Origin: Candidatus Nitrosopumilus sp.
Lineage (GTDB): Archaea > Thermoproteota > Nitrososphaeria > Nitrososphaerales > Nitrosopumilaceae
Length of the DNA stretch: 12,669 nt
Direction: 5' to 3'
Assembly: GCA_016784625.1 (NCBI GenBank)
Contig: JADHUF010000030.1
Location: 1-12,669 of the forward strand
In this document: positions 6,464 to 12,638 of the stretch, piece by piece
Numbering within the stretch: position 1 is the stretch's first letter
Layout: each line of letters starts with the position of its first letter
The notes under the pieces: generated by a model
The model's input: only the letters and a program-made list of their open reading frames with translations
What the model was told of the DNA's origin: nothing
Databases searched by the model: none
Position numbers and translations under genes: made by a program

Positions 6464-6474
6464 CATAAGTTATG
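6464..6474. promoter_or_regulatory. Palindrome CATAAGTTATG, candidate operator
   Basis: This perfect 11-bp palindrome lies between the TATA-like box and the ATG at 6458, where a bound repressor would block initiation. The downstream gene encodes a winged-helix protein, so it is a natural candidate for self-repression. Confidence 0.45.
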
Positions 6475-6484
6475 CATTTTAATC

Positions 6485-6490
6485 ATATAA
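6485..6490 (-). promoter_or_regulatory. TATA-like box of the winged-helix/zinc gene
   Basis: TTATAT on the minus strand, 27-32 bases before the ATG at 6458. The spacing implies a leaderless or very short-leader message, and no ribosome site is present. Confidence 0.5.
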
Positions 6491-6497
6491 GGCTATT

Positions 6498-6567
6498 TTT
6501 GAATAATATAAAAATATTTTGAATTTATGTTACGTTAAAATTTGAATTATTAGAAATGATTTTGAAT
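6498..6567. repeat. Four direct TTTGAAT repeats at 20-23 bp spacing
   Basis: Copies begin at 6498, 6518, 6541 and 6561, with an extended consensus close to ATTTTGAATTTA. The spacing is about two helical turns, placing all copies on one face of the DNA. They lie directly upstream of the TATA-like box at 6485-6490 and just after the stop of the transglutaminase-like gene. This suits a multi-site regulator. Confidence 0.5.
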
Positions 6568-7179
6568 TTAAACATCAGACCACCAACCAACAATAGAATC
6601 AACATCCCATGTGATTAAATCATCAATATTCTTAGCTGTGGTTTCAAGGATTCCAAAATTCTCTTCCGTATTTACTGCAAGTGCTACGTGATTCACCAGT
6701 TTTGGATCAGTAGGATTCTCTGAATCAAAGTAAACCATCTGAATATTCCAATTTTCAGTATGTTTGGATGATTTTAGCAGATCTGCCATCAAAATTGTAG
6801 TATCTTCACAATCACCTCCCCCTCTAGTCAAGGTTTCAATGGCATATCTTGGATGTTCTCCAATATCAGGAGAATACGTTGTTAATTGAGATACAATATA
6901 CCAAATCTCATATATGAAATTATTATCACTGTTAGAATTCTCATATATGTCATCAATTACATTTGTAAAACTAGTCTCAACATAATCTGAGAACTCTCCA
7001 ATTTCATGCTCTCTTCCATCAGAATACTGAATTATTTGTGTACGATAAGTTGTATTTTTAATATATGATTCGTATGTTTGAATTGGCAATTCCCAATCAT
7101 ATTGATTATCTTTGGAATCAAATATTTTCCATTTGATTTTTCCGTTTTCAATTACTGTACTATTTTTATTTTCATGCAT
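6568..7179 (-). CDS. Transglutaminase-like cysteine protease-fold protein
   Basis: This 203-aa protein contains GGGDCEDTTILMADLL (Cys124), VNHVALAV (His164) and ILETTAKN (Glu179 as a possible third residue). These are in the order of the papain-like catalytic core of transglutaminase-like proteins, where the cysteine typically lies in a G-D-C-E/D motif. Such proteins hydrolyse or transfer amide bonds. No signal peptide or membrane helix is present, so it should act in the cytoplasm. The N-terminal 60 residues look like a separate beta-rich region. It is monocistronic, with a TATA-like ATAATATG 28-35 bases upstream of the ATG. The substrate is unknown. Two copies of an 18-bp DNA repeat lie inside the gene (6903-6920, 6936-6953). 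Confidence 0.83.
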   Translation of the reverse strand: MHENKNSTVIENGKIKWKIFDSKDNQYDWELPIQTYESYIKNTTYRTQIIQYSDGREHEIGEFSDYVETSFTNVIDDIYENSNSDNNFIYEIWYIVSQLTTYSPDIGEHPRYAIETLTRGGGDCEDTTILMADLLKSSKHTENWNIQMVYFDSENPTDPKLVNHVALAVNTEENFGILETTAKNIDDLITWDVDSIVGWWSDV

Positions 7180-7380
7180 TGTTGATCTACCAAAAAATAT
7201 GCAGTCATATTATTTATTGAACGTGGTATTTTTTTGACTTAAAATTACTTTGAGACATATACATCTCATATATGACATTACAAAAGTTCAAAATAATATT
7301 TTCTCTGTGAGTACTTACATAAATGGAATTAAGTTTGAAATCAGGTGAAAGTATTTTCTTACACATCTCATATATGAAAT
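6903..7380. repeat. Four copies of an 18-bp repeat around TCTCATATATG
   Basis: Copies lie at 6903-6920, 6936-6953, 7261-7278 and 7363-7380. All four contain the identical 11-mer TCTCATATATG, and the consensus is ANATCTCATATATGANAT. Three copies include the perfect palindrome TCATATATGA; the copy at 6936 ends in T instead. Two copies are inside the transglutaminase-like gene and two are in the non-coding DNA before it. The first two are 33 bp apart, about three helical turns. They may be iterons or regulator sites. Confidence 0.65.
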
Positions 7381-7675
7381 AATTTGTATCTATGAAATAG
7401 TTTAAAGCATAATATTCTACATGTGTACTAACACGAGTTATTTTTCATACTCAACACTGTGGAAATACTTTGTATCAACAAAATTTATTCTAAACAGTTT
7501 TCTGTGTACAAACCTACTGACACACCATACATTTTATGAAACAAATTCAAGATATATATAACAATTAATGAAACGATTGTGATTTTTGAATCATTATTAC
7601 TGACACTTTTGATTAACTATTCTTTTTACTATAATCTATTGAAAATATACTAAAAGAAATAGTAAAGTAAAAAGG
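7180..7675. other. AT-rich 496-bp non-coding region, candidate replication origin
   Basis: No convincing gene is present on either strand. The region lies between the 3' end of the replication gene and the 5' end of the transglutaminase-like gene. It holds two copies of the 18-bp TCTCATATATG repeat, the promoter of the 7179 gene near 7207-7214, and three looser TGTG-TAC elements (7306-7319, 7422-7435, 7503-7514). It also has long AT-rich stretches such as GATATATATAAC near 7551. Origins of plasmids with PrimPol-helicase initiators are often beside the rep gene and carry repeats. That makes this the best origin candidate in the window, but nothing here proves it. Confidence 0.4.
7640..7675 (-). 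terminator. T-rich terminator after the replication gene
   Basis: On the minus strand, immediately after the TGA at 7676-7678, come runs of T (five at 7669-7673 and further TTT, TTTT groups down to about 7640) without a strong hairpin. Successive oligo-T tracts are typical of archaeal termination. Confidence 0.4.
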
Positions 7676-9790
7676 TCAGGGTTCAGCATTATCTATTCCA
7701 TTCAATGTAATCTGTTCTGGTCTCTTAAAGTCAATATTCAACCAAACTCTTTCAGTTCTCATATGAGTAGAATTATTGCTCATTCTATCAAACTCAAAGT
7801 ATTCAGAGAATTTCTTCCCAAATTGACCAATTCCTAAGGGTGTTTCGCTCCTATCGTGCATAATTTCCTTGTAAAATTGATAAGTTTCTCTTTTTGTCTT
7901 ATTGAAATCACTATCAATGATGTAATTATTTACAAAATCATCTAGTGGATCAGCATTTGCATTCCATTCTCCTTGTATTTGCTTCCAACTTTTAGAATGA
8001 GTGAATTTACCAGTTTTGATTAATTTATTGGAAATTCTAATTATACATGAAAATACTAAATTCTTCTCTTGTTGATTATCTGCAAGTTTTTCTCTAAGAT
8101 ACTTTATTCTTTCAGGATCATTCTCAAAGTTCCTTAACCATCTTATGATTTTCCAACGTCTAAAGAAACCTTGTGTTTGATCAAACACTTTTGGAAATTT
8201 GTTACAACTAAACATCAATTTAGCAAATGGATATAATGTAAAAGGATGACCATGTTTTTTCTGTACTTGTAATCCTTCACCATCAGTAATTGCTTTAATT
8301 TTACCTGTGTCTCTTAACTCATTTCTTTCTAAATCAGTAAAGATGTTAGCTGATTTTCCATCTAGCTCTGCACTTGCAAATCTATCACTTGAAATTTCTT
8401 GAAGAGGTATACGAGAAATATTATTTTTACCAATTAATGATTCAATATATCCAAGATAGACGGATTTACCATTCTCACCATTACCTAAAAACATGAATGC
8501 CTTTGAATCAATATGTTTTTTCACAAATACACTGGCAATAATTTCCAAGACGGTTTCAAAATCATCTTGTCTAAATTTACCATCTATTGTAAAGCATGTT
8601 TTGAGCGATTTCCAAAATAAGGTATTCTCCAAGTTCTTTGCTATATCTACAAAGATAGTATCATCATTAATTTTAAATTCAGGTTCATGATATTTTATTG
8701 GAAATAATATTCTGCTAAGATGTTCAGGATTTGGAGTTTCCATAATTCTTGTATCTATGCTTAAAATGCCATTTTCAAGCGTAATTAGATTAGGATCAGA
8801 GTCAAAATTCTCCAAATTAACATAAGTTTGTGCTTTGATTTTGCTAATTACCTCACGTCGGTCATGTTCAGTACAGTTAGTGATTAGTTTCTCAGTCTCT
8901 TCTTTGATTACAGTTTCAGCTTGGAGATTATCATAGATTTTTCCAGTCCAAAGAAGAATTTCATCAGTTTTTCTTAATGTCACAAATTTGTGATTTTTTT
9001 GTAATTCTTTTGTAACATTTGTAATCCTATCTTTGCCTTCAAAATCAATTTGTTTATTTGTAATTCGCTTCCAAGCTGATGTTACAGTCGTTTCAACTTC
9101 TAAATCAGATAAAGGATTTTTGTTACACGAATTATTCCATGTTTTTACAAAGTTTAATCCATCTTCAAAGTTTTGTGCTTTTTCAAAGAAATTACAAGCC
9201 ATTATAAAACACTGATCATTTCTTTCCCCTGTTTGTGCACCATCTGTAAATTTTGTTTTAGTTGAGTTTGCAGGTATTTCTTGTTTAGTTGATATTCCAT
9301 TGTTCTTTAAAATTTGTAAAATAGATGTACAATCTATATTCATTATTTTATCAGTGGTACTAATCTGAGAATATTTTTTTATTATTCCATTTTTTTGATA
9401 ACTAGAACCACAACCAACAACATAACTCATTTCAGCTTTAATATCACCTATTATTTTTCCACCCTTGTATAACTTACATGATTTTATTGGATTCATTCTG
9501 AAAATATCTTTAAAGTAACAATGTATTCCACCATTACCAGTTTTAACTATCAATGTTTTATCCAGATAAGAATCTAAAATGTAATTTAATTTTATATCAT
9601 CAATATCAATAGTAAGCTTATTTTTTTCTTGAACTACAGCATAAAGATTGTTTTTTCCAATGTCAATATTTGTAAGATAAGTATCCCACCCTGTTCTTGT
9701 TAATGCTTTTGGATTACTGTAATTATATGGAATTTCTAATGTTCTGTATCCTTGTTTATTATAATTAAGAACCATCTCACCTTTCGTCAT
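7676..9790 (-). CDS. Primase-polymerase / SF3 helicase replication protein
   Basis: This 704-aa multidomain replication protein begins with a PrimPol domain (about 1-165). It shows LTIDIDD (D62, D64 metal ligands), GGIH (H90) and IGDIKAEMSYVVG (D116), the three archaeo-eukaryotic primase motifs. A PriCT-like helical domain (about 183-245, starting GAQTGERND) follows. The C-terminal half is a D5/SF3 helicase: Walker A GNGENGKS (436-443), Walker B ANIFTDLE (D486, E488), motif C LMFSCNKFP (N530) and the RRW arginine region (544-546). It should prime and unwind DNA at the element's origin. The ATG overlaps the preceding tiny zinc-protein stop (ATGA), with GGTGA ten bases upstream. Length and architecture are complete, so the element may still replicate. 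Confidence 0.93.
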   Translation of the reverse strand: MTKGEMVLNYNKQGYRTLEIPYNYSNPKALTRTGWDTYLTNIDIGKNNLYAVVQEKNKLTIDIDDIKLNYILDSYLDKTLIVKTGNGGIHCYFKDIFRMNPIKSCKLYKGGKIIGDIKAEMSYVVGCGSSYQKNGIIKKYSQISTTDKIMNIDCTSILQILKNNGISTKQEIPANSTKTKFTDGAQTGERNDQCFIMACNFFEKAQNFEDGLNFVKTWNNSCNKNPLSDLEVETTVTSAWKRITNKQIDFEGKDRITNVTKELQKNHKFVTLRKTDEILLWTGKIYDNLQAETVIKEETEKLITNCTEHDRREVISKIKAQTYVNLENFDSDPNLITLENGILSIDTRIMETPNPEHLSRILFPIKYHEPEFKINDDTIFVDIAKNLENTLFWKSLKTCFTIDGKFRQDDFETVLEIIASVFVKKHIDSKAFMFLGNGENGKSVYLGYIESLIGKNNISRIPLQEISSDRFASAELDGKSANIFTDLERNELRDTGKIKAITDGEGLQVQKKHGHPFTLYPFAKLMFSCNKFPKVFDQTQGFFRRWKIIRWLRNFENDPERIKYLREKLADNQQEKNLVFSCIIRISNKLIKTGKFTHSKSWKQIQGEWNANADPLDDFVNNYIIDSDFNKTKRETYQFYKEIMHDRSETPLGIGQFGKKFSEYFEFDRMSNNSTHMRTERVWLNIDFKRPEQITLNGIDNAEP

Positions 9791-9918
9791 GTTTGTTCTC
9801 TCACCCTAAATTCATACTCTAATTTGCAATCAAGACAAAATGCATAGGAACTTGCTAATTTAGATGAAATTATACCTCCACAGGCACAAAATACAGGAAT
9901 ATATTCAGAATTAGTCAT
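9787..9918 (-). CDS. 43-aa zinc-ribbon protein upstream of the replication gene
   Basis: A short frame encodes MTNSEYIPVFCACGG and onward, with CAC (C11, C13) and CLDC (C28, C31), the ligand spacing of a minimal zinc ribbon. It begins at ATG 9918, overlapping the stop of the gene before it (ATGA), and its own TGA overlaps the ATG of the replication protein (ATGA, 9787-9790). GAGG lies ten bases before the start. The two-sided overlaps and ordered cysteines argue that it is real despite its size. It may be an accessory factor for the primase-helicase; this is inferred only from coupling. Confidence 0.65.
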   Translation of the reverse strand: MTNSEYIPVFCACGGIISSKLASSYAFCLDCKLEYEFRVREQT

Positions 9919-10067
9919 GATAAAATTTCCTCTTTAATCACAAATTCATCAGATTCATTATGATAGCAATTACTACATAATCTGAGAGAATAATTTCCAT
10001 TATAGCACCTATATTTTACTAGATGTTTCTTTGGTAAATGTCCACATTCAAAAGTTTGAATTTCCAC
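9915..10067 (-). CDS. 50-aa Cys/His-rich protein, first of the replication operon
   Basis: A frame of 50 codons from GTG at 10067 encodes VEIQTFECGHLPKKH and onward, with C8, H10, C21 and CSNC (C31, C34), a likely zinc-binding set. Its TGA overlaps the ATG of the 43-aa gene (ATGA, 9915-9918), giving a three-gene run into the replication protein. GTG is chosen because a TAG lies three codons upstream and no ATG is available. No ribosome site precedes it and the promoter is unclear, so the start is the weakest point. Function is unknown. Confidence 0.55.
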   Translation of the reverse strand: MEIQTFECGHLPKKHLVKYRCYNGNYSLRLCSNCYHNESDEFVIKEEILS

Positions 10068-10161
10068 AATATTCTATATTATATGATTTAGTAGTTTATT
10101 GCGACTCCCAAAAATTCAACATTTTTTAAGATTAATAGATATAGAAATAACTCCAAAAATA
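10068..10161. promoter_or_regulatory. Divergent promoter region between the replication operon and the 349-aa gene
   Basis: The strand-symmetric CTATATTATATG at 10074-10085 could serve as a TATA box in either direction. A second candidate, TTAATAGA (10132-10139), is centred about 27 bases before the plus-strand ATG at 10162, matching a leaderless start there. The box for the minus-strand GTG at 10067 is not clear. Confidence 0.35.
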
Positions 10162-11211
10162 ATGAAGGACAAAACAAAGAAGAAAATTATTCTATACATC
10201 AAAGAACACCCACTAGAAAAATTTAGTAGCATTCTTCAAAATGCAAATGCAATTAAAAATCATAACCAGTTGAAAAAATATCTCAAGGAATTAGTAGAAG
10301 AAAAAAGTGTAAAGTATATTCCATATTATAATGCATATCTTGTTTTACCTATTCCAAGAAAAATGAAACGAAATATATTGTTAGCATTAACTGAACCTTT
10401 AATTTTAGAAGGATTTGAAAAGTTAGATACACATACAAAAAAAGAACTAAATAAAATTAATAGAAATTATGATTTTACATTACAAAAATTTAATGTAAAA
10501 AATAAATCATTACATAAACAAGTATTATTCAAATTCTATAAATCGTGGTTACTCAAAAAAAGTTTGTTACAAACAGATTTGGAAAATATCTTGAAAAATA
10601 ATAGAATTAAAAAAAGAATACTGAATAAAGAAATTGATGGCATTATATCATTTGGAGAAAAATTTAAGAAATTCTTAGATGAATACAAAATAATTTCTAA
10701 AAGTAAAATGAAAAAACTTGAAAAAGAGTTAGACCAATCATATCATACAGACATAGAATATGCTCTCAAAATATGGAAATCAAAAATGGAGATGAGTAAA
10801 ACATTGTCATTGGCAATAATTGAAAATATTGTAGGTACAAAAGAGGCATCCAAATTTCATCTAAAAATGAGAAAGGCGTCAAAAGGAAGAAAAGAGTATG
10901 AAGTAATGGATAAACGAAGAACATATCCTAGAAAAATGACTAGTACAAAAAGAATAATTTCCAAAATGTATACCAATGGAAAATTTGGAGAAAAACAAAT
11001 TCCTGATATAGAAAAAATCATGACAGAATTTTTATCATCGTTAGGAAGACAAGGAGTAAAAGAAGTATCCACAAAATTATTGAATCTACATGCAATAACA
11101 TTTGTTTTAAGAAATTTTTTAGATTATAATGGATCAAAAACTGCAGAAGAAAAAAGATTAGAAGTGAAAATAGAAAAAATATTTTCTAAACTATACTCGT
11201 CTATATCTTGA
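10162..11211 (+). CDS. Basic protein with possible N-terminal winged helix (unknown)
   Basis: From ATG 10162 this is 349 aa, very rich in Lys and Ile. The first 70 residues (IILYIKEHPLEKFSSIL, LKKYLKELVEEKSVKYIPYY, then AYLVLP) suggest a winged helix. The rest is helical and basic with no known motif, and there is no membrane segment. The frame stays open upstream to a TTG at 10099 (370 aa). I prefer the ATG because TTAATAGA is at the right distance for a leaderless message, and because the box at 10074-10085 would start RNA downstream of the TTG. It converges on the integrase gene with a 21-base overlap. A DNA-binding role is likely; the specific job is unknown. Its DNA is more AT-rich than the eight-gene operon. 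Confidence 0.72.
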   Translation: MKDKTKKKIILYIKEHPLEKFSSILQNANAIKNHNQLKKYLKELVEEKSVKYIPYYNAYLVLPIPRKMKRNILLALTEPLILEGFEKLDTHTKKELNKINRNYDFTLQKFNVKNKSLHKQVLFKFYKSWLLKKSLLQTDLENILKNNRIKKRILNKEIDGIISFGEKFKKFLDEYKIISKSKMKKLEKELDQSYHTDIEYALKIWKSKMEMSKTLSLAIIENIVGTKEASKFHLKMRKASKGRKEYEVMDKRRTYPRKMTSTKRIISKMYTNGKFGEKQIPDIEKIMTEFLSSLGRQGVKEVSTKLLNLHAITFVLRNFLDYNGSKTAEEKRLEVKIEKIFSKLYSSIS

Positions 11212-12435
11212 CATTCTATCTATCTTAGCTTCTAATTCCTTCATCTTCTCTAATGCAGAATCTTTGTCTTTGTTTGCTTGTTCAAGTTTATTTGCTCTAC
11301 TTGTTTGATCTTCTAATTTAATTTTTAGACGATATTCATTACTTATCATGAGTTCAGGCATTGCTTGAAGATATTCTGGAACAAGATCAGTGATGTCAGT
11401 CCAGAAATAATTTTTATCAGTTTTTACAAGACCACCATGACCAAGTAATCGTTCTTTGATTACAAGTGAAGACAATGTTAGTTGTTTCTTTGCAGTCTTC
11501 ATCATCACAGTGTTGGCATATCTACGAAATCCATGACATGTTGGAACATCATGCCTCCTTTTTCCTTCAGTTAGAGGAGGTCTCAATCCAGATTTTCGTA
11601 GTAATTTTTCCATTCTTCTTTGAACTGCTACTGTAGTAAATGGTTCAAGGGTATTGATTCTAGAAAGAATTAATGGGTCTGAATCATTGGGAACTCGTTT
11701 CATTTTTGAAGTCCATTCCTGTTTGTAAAGTTGTAATTTCTCCCATGCTTCAATAGAGATTAGAGATATGTATTGTTCTACAGTTCCAGCATAGATTATC
11801 ATCCCAGCACAAACAATTACTTTATTCTCTGATTCAGTCTCTTGAGTACTGTATCCATTAGGAGTTTCATAGATAGGAAAGACCTGTTTCCATGTAATAT
11901 TTTCCCATCCACCTACACGCATAGCATTAGAACTCATTGTAAGAATTAAAAAATCAGTGGATAATCCATCTGAATATTCTAGTAAGAGTTGAATTTCTTC
12001 TCTTGTGTATCCTCTACCATCATGCGTGTTATTCCTTTCAGGATATATTGAATAGATTCTCTTCCATCCAAGACCACATCCGTTCATATCAAGAAGTTTC
12101 TTGATTGGTTTGATGTAACTAGGTAGAGTTGCAGGATTCAAGTAATTCATTTCAGTTTTGTCTAACTGTGTTCGTTTTTTCAATTCGTATACATATGACA
12201 TCACTAATTGTGTTGCTTGATCTTGATTCTTCTTTACAAGATCTACAAATTCCTGAGCACGTTGTTTAAAATCACCAGTAAATATTTCATGACAAGCATC
12301 AATAAGGAATCTTTTTAGTAATGCATTCCATTTGCGTTTTGTTTCTGATGCTTTGATTCCAGAAAAAAATAGATCAAGAGCATTTTCTTGTTTAATTTTC
12401 ATATCATTTTTAGTTAGTCTGATAGCGTTATTCAC
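11191..12435 (-). CDS. Tyrosine recombinase / integrase
   Basis: This 414-aa protein should catalyse integration and excision at the tRNA-Pro site. The catalytic domain (about 140-350) shows SSNAMRVGGWENITW (R173), CHGFRRYA (H301, R304), LLGHGG (H333) and the nucleophile in DKNYFW (Y343), the R-HxxR-H-Y set. Residues 1-120 form a helical core-binding region, and residues 365-410 form a charged coiled-coil tail. The start is GTG at 12435, supported by GAGGTGA (12443-12449) seven bases upstream. The gene lies 95 bp from the intact tRNA and is not interrupted by the att site, so integration does not inactivate it. Its 3' end overlaps the convergent gene. All catalytic residues are present, so it should be active. 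Confidence 0.93.
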   Translation of the reverse strand: MNNAIRLTKNDMKIKQENALDLFFSGIKASETKRKWNALLKRFLIDACHEIFTGDFKQRAQEFVDLVKKNQDQATQLVMSYVYELKKRTQLDKTEMNYLNPATLPSYIKPIKKLLDMNGCGLGWKRIYSIYPERNNTHDGRGYTREEIQLLLEYSDGLSTDFLILTMSSNAMRVGGWENITWKQVFPIYETPNGYSTQETESENKVIVCAGMIIYAGTVEQYISLISIEAWEKLQLYKQEWTSKMKRVPNDSDPLILSRINTLEPFTTVAVQRRMEKLLRKSGLRPPLTEGKRRHDVPTCHGFRRYANTVMMKTAKKQLTLSSLVIKERLLGHGGLVKTDKNYFWTDITDLVPEYLQAMPELMISNEYRLKIKLEDQTSRANKLEQANKDKDSALEKMKELEAKIDRMSRYRRV

Positions 12436-12530
12436 ACTAACTTCACCTCATCTTTTACAATGTAATATTGCGATGTCTGAAAACTCGACATTTTTGATTG
12501 TTGGGAACATGAAAAGAACCTACAGAATGG
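12436..12530. other. att-proximal non-coding strip upstream of the integrase
   Basis: This 95-bp gap separates the integrase from the tRNA. It holds an inverted repeat ATGTC/GACAT (12473-12477 and 12487-12491) and a nearby imperfect CAATGTAATATTG (12458-12470). These are possible recombinase arm sites or regulator sites. No clear TATA box fits the integrase start. The last three bases (12528-12530) read CCA on the tRNA strand. Confidence 0.35.
12443..12449 (-). promoter_or_regulatory. Ribosome binding site that sets the integrase GTG start
   Basis: GAGGTGA on the minus strand, seven bases before GTG 12435, complements the archaeal 16S rRNA 3' end. An ATG overlapping it (ATGAGGTGA) reaches a stop after two codons, leaving GTG as the start. 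Confidence 0.6.
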
Positions 12531-12556
12531 TGGGATCAGCAGGATTTGAACCTGCG
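12531..12556. repeat. Right attachment site (att core inside tRNA-Pro)
   Basis: These 26 bases are identical to 209-234 and cover the T arm and 3' acceptor strand of the tRNA gene. The element brings its own copy of the tRNA 3' end, so the gene remains whole after insertion. The crossover lies somewhere in these bases. Confidence 0.9.
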
Positions 12557-12604
12557 ACCACTAGTCCCCCAGACTAGTATCATACCAAGCTAGACTACGA
12601 TCCC
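12531..12604 (-). tRNA. tRNA-Pro (anticodon GGG), integration target
   Basis: These 74 bases fold as a tRNA. The acceptor pairs GGGATCG with TGATCCC plus discriminator A. The anticodon stem CTAGT/ACTAG carries loop CTGGGGG, with anticodon GGG at 12568-12570. The T arm GCAGG/CCTGC carries loop TTCAAAT. The D arm contains GG in its loop. There is no intron. A TATA-like TTTAATAA lies near 12628-12638, 24-34 bases before the 5' end. The 3' half (12531-12556) is duplicated at 209-234. CCA is encoded directly after the discriminator, in sequence contributed by the element. Confidence 0.93.
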
Positions 12605-12625
12605 TCGCTTCAAAGGCACAAAATG

Positions 12626-12638
12626 AAATTATTAAATC
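12626..12638 (-). promoter_or_regulatory. Promoter of tRNA-Pro
   Basis: On the minus strand, CGATTTAATAAT lies 24-34 bases before the tRNA 5' end, matching an archaeal TATA box with a preceding purine-rich BRE-like stretch. It lies on the chromosomal side of the insertion, so tRNA expression should be unaffected by the element. Confidence 0.45.

Larger units (their letters stand above)
209..12530. mobile_element. Integrated element in tRNA-Pro(GGG), about 12.3 kb
   Basis: A perfect 26-bp direct repeat at 209-234 and 12531-12556 brackets the region. The right copy is the 3' end of an intact tRNA-Pro gene and the left copy is a fragment of it, the usual footprint of tyrosine-integrase insertion into a tRNA. 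The integrase gene lies just inside the tRNA-side end and is not split by the integration, unlike SSV-type archaeal integrases. Cargo comprises a PrimPol-SF3 helicase, a ParB-like protein, a RusA resolvase, a nuclease-like protein, regulators and a transglutaminase-like protein. No virion or conjugation gene is recognisable. It is best called a cryptic integrative plasmid-like element of a thaumarchaeon. The exact crossover point within the 26 bp is unknown. Confidence 0.88.

Noticed and set aside
7180..7675. CRISPR array or ncRNA in the non-coding region
   Set aside because: The repeats are short, unevenly spaced (33, 325 and 102 bp) and partly coding, without uniform spacers; no stable RNA fold was evident by eye.
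8493..9215. Plus-strand frames inside the replication protein gene
   Set aside because: The minus-strand frame carries complete PrimPol and SF3 helicase motifs, so these are shadows.
10099..10161. Upstream TTG extension (21 residues) of the 349-aa protein
   Set aside because: There is no ribosome site, and the nearest TATA-like box would place the RNA start downstream of the TTG; ATG 10162 fits better, though the extension is not excluded.
10857..11072. Minus-strand frame of 71 codons, hydrophobic, possibly membrane-like
   Set aside because: The hydrophobic look comes from reading a Lys/Ile-rich gene backwards; no ribosome site or promoter was seen.
12332..12577. Plus-strand frame ending in the tRNA gene
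   Set aside because: It runs antisense through the integrase N-terminus and the tRNA-Pro gene; its SAGFEPATTSPPD tail is simply the translated complement of a tRNA, a well-known artefact.
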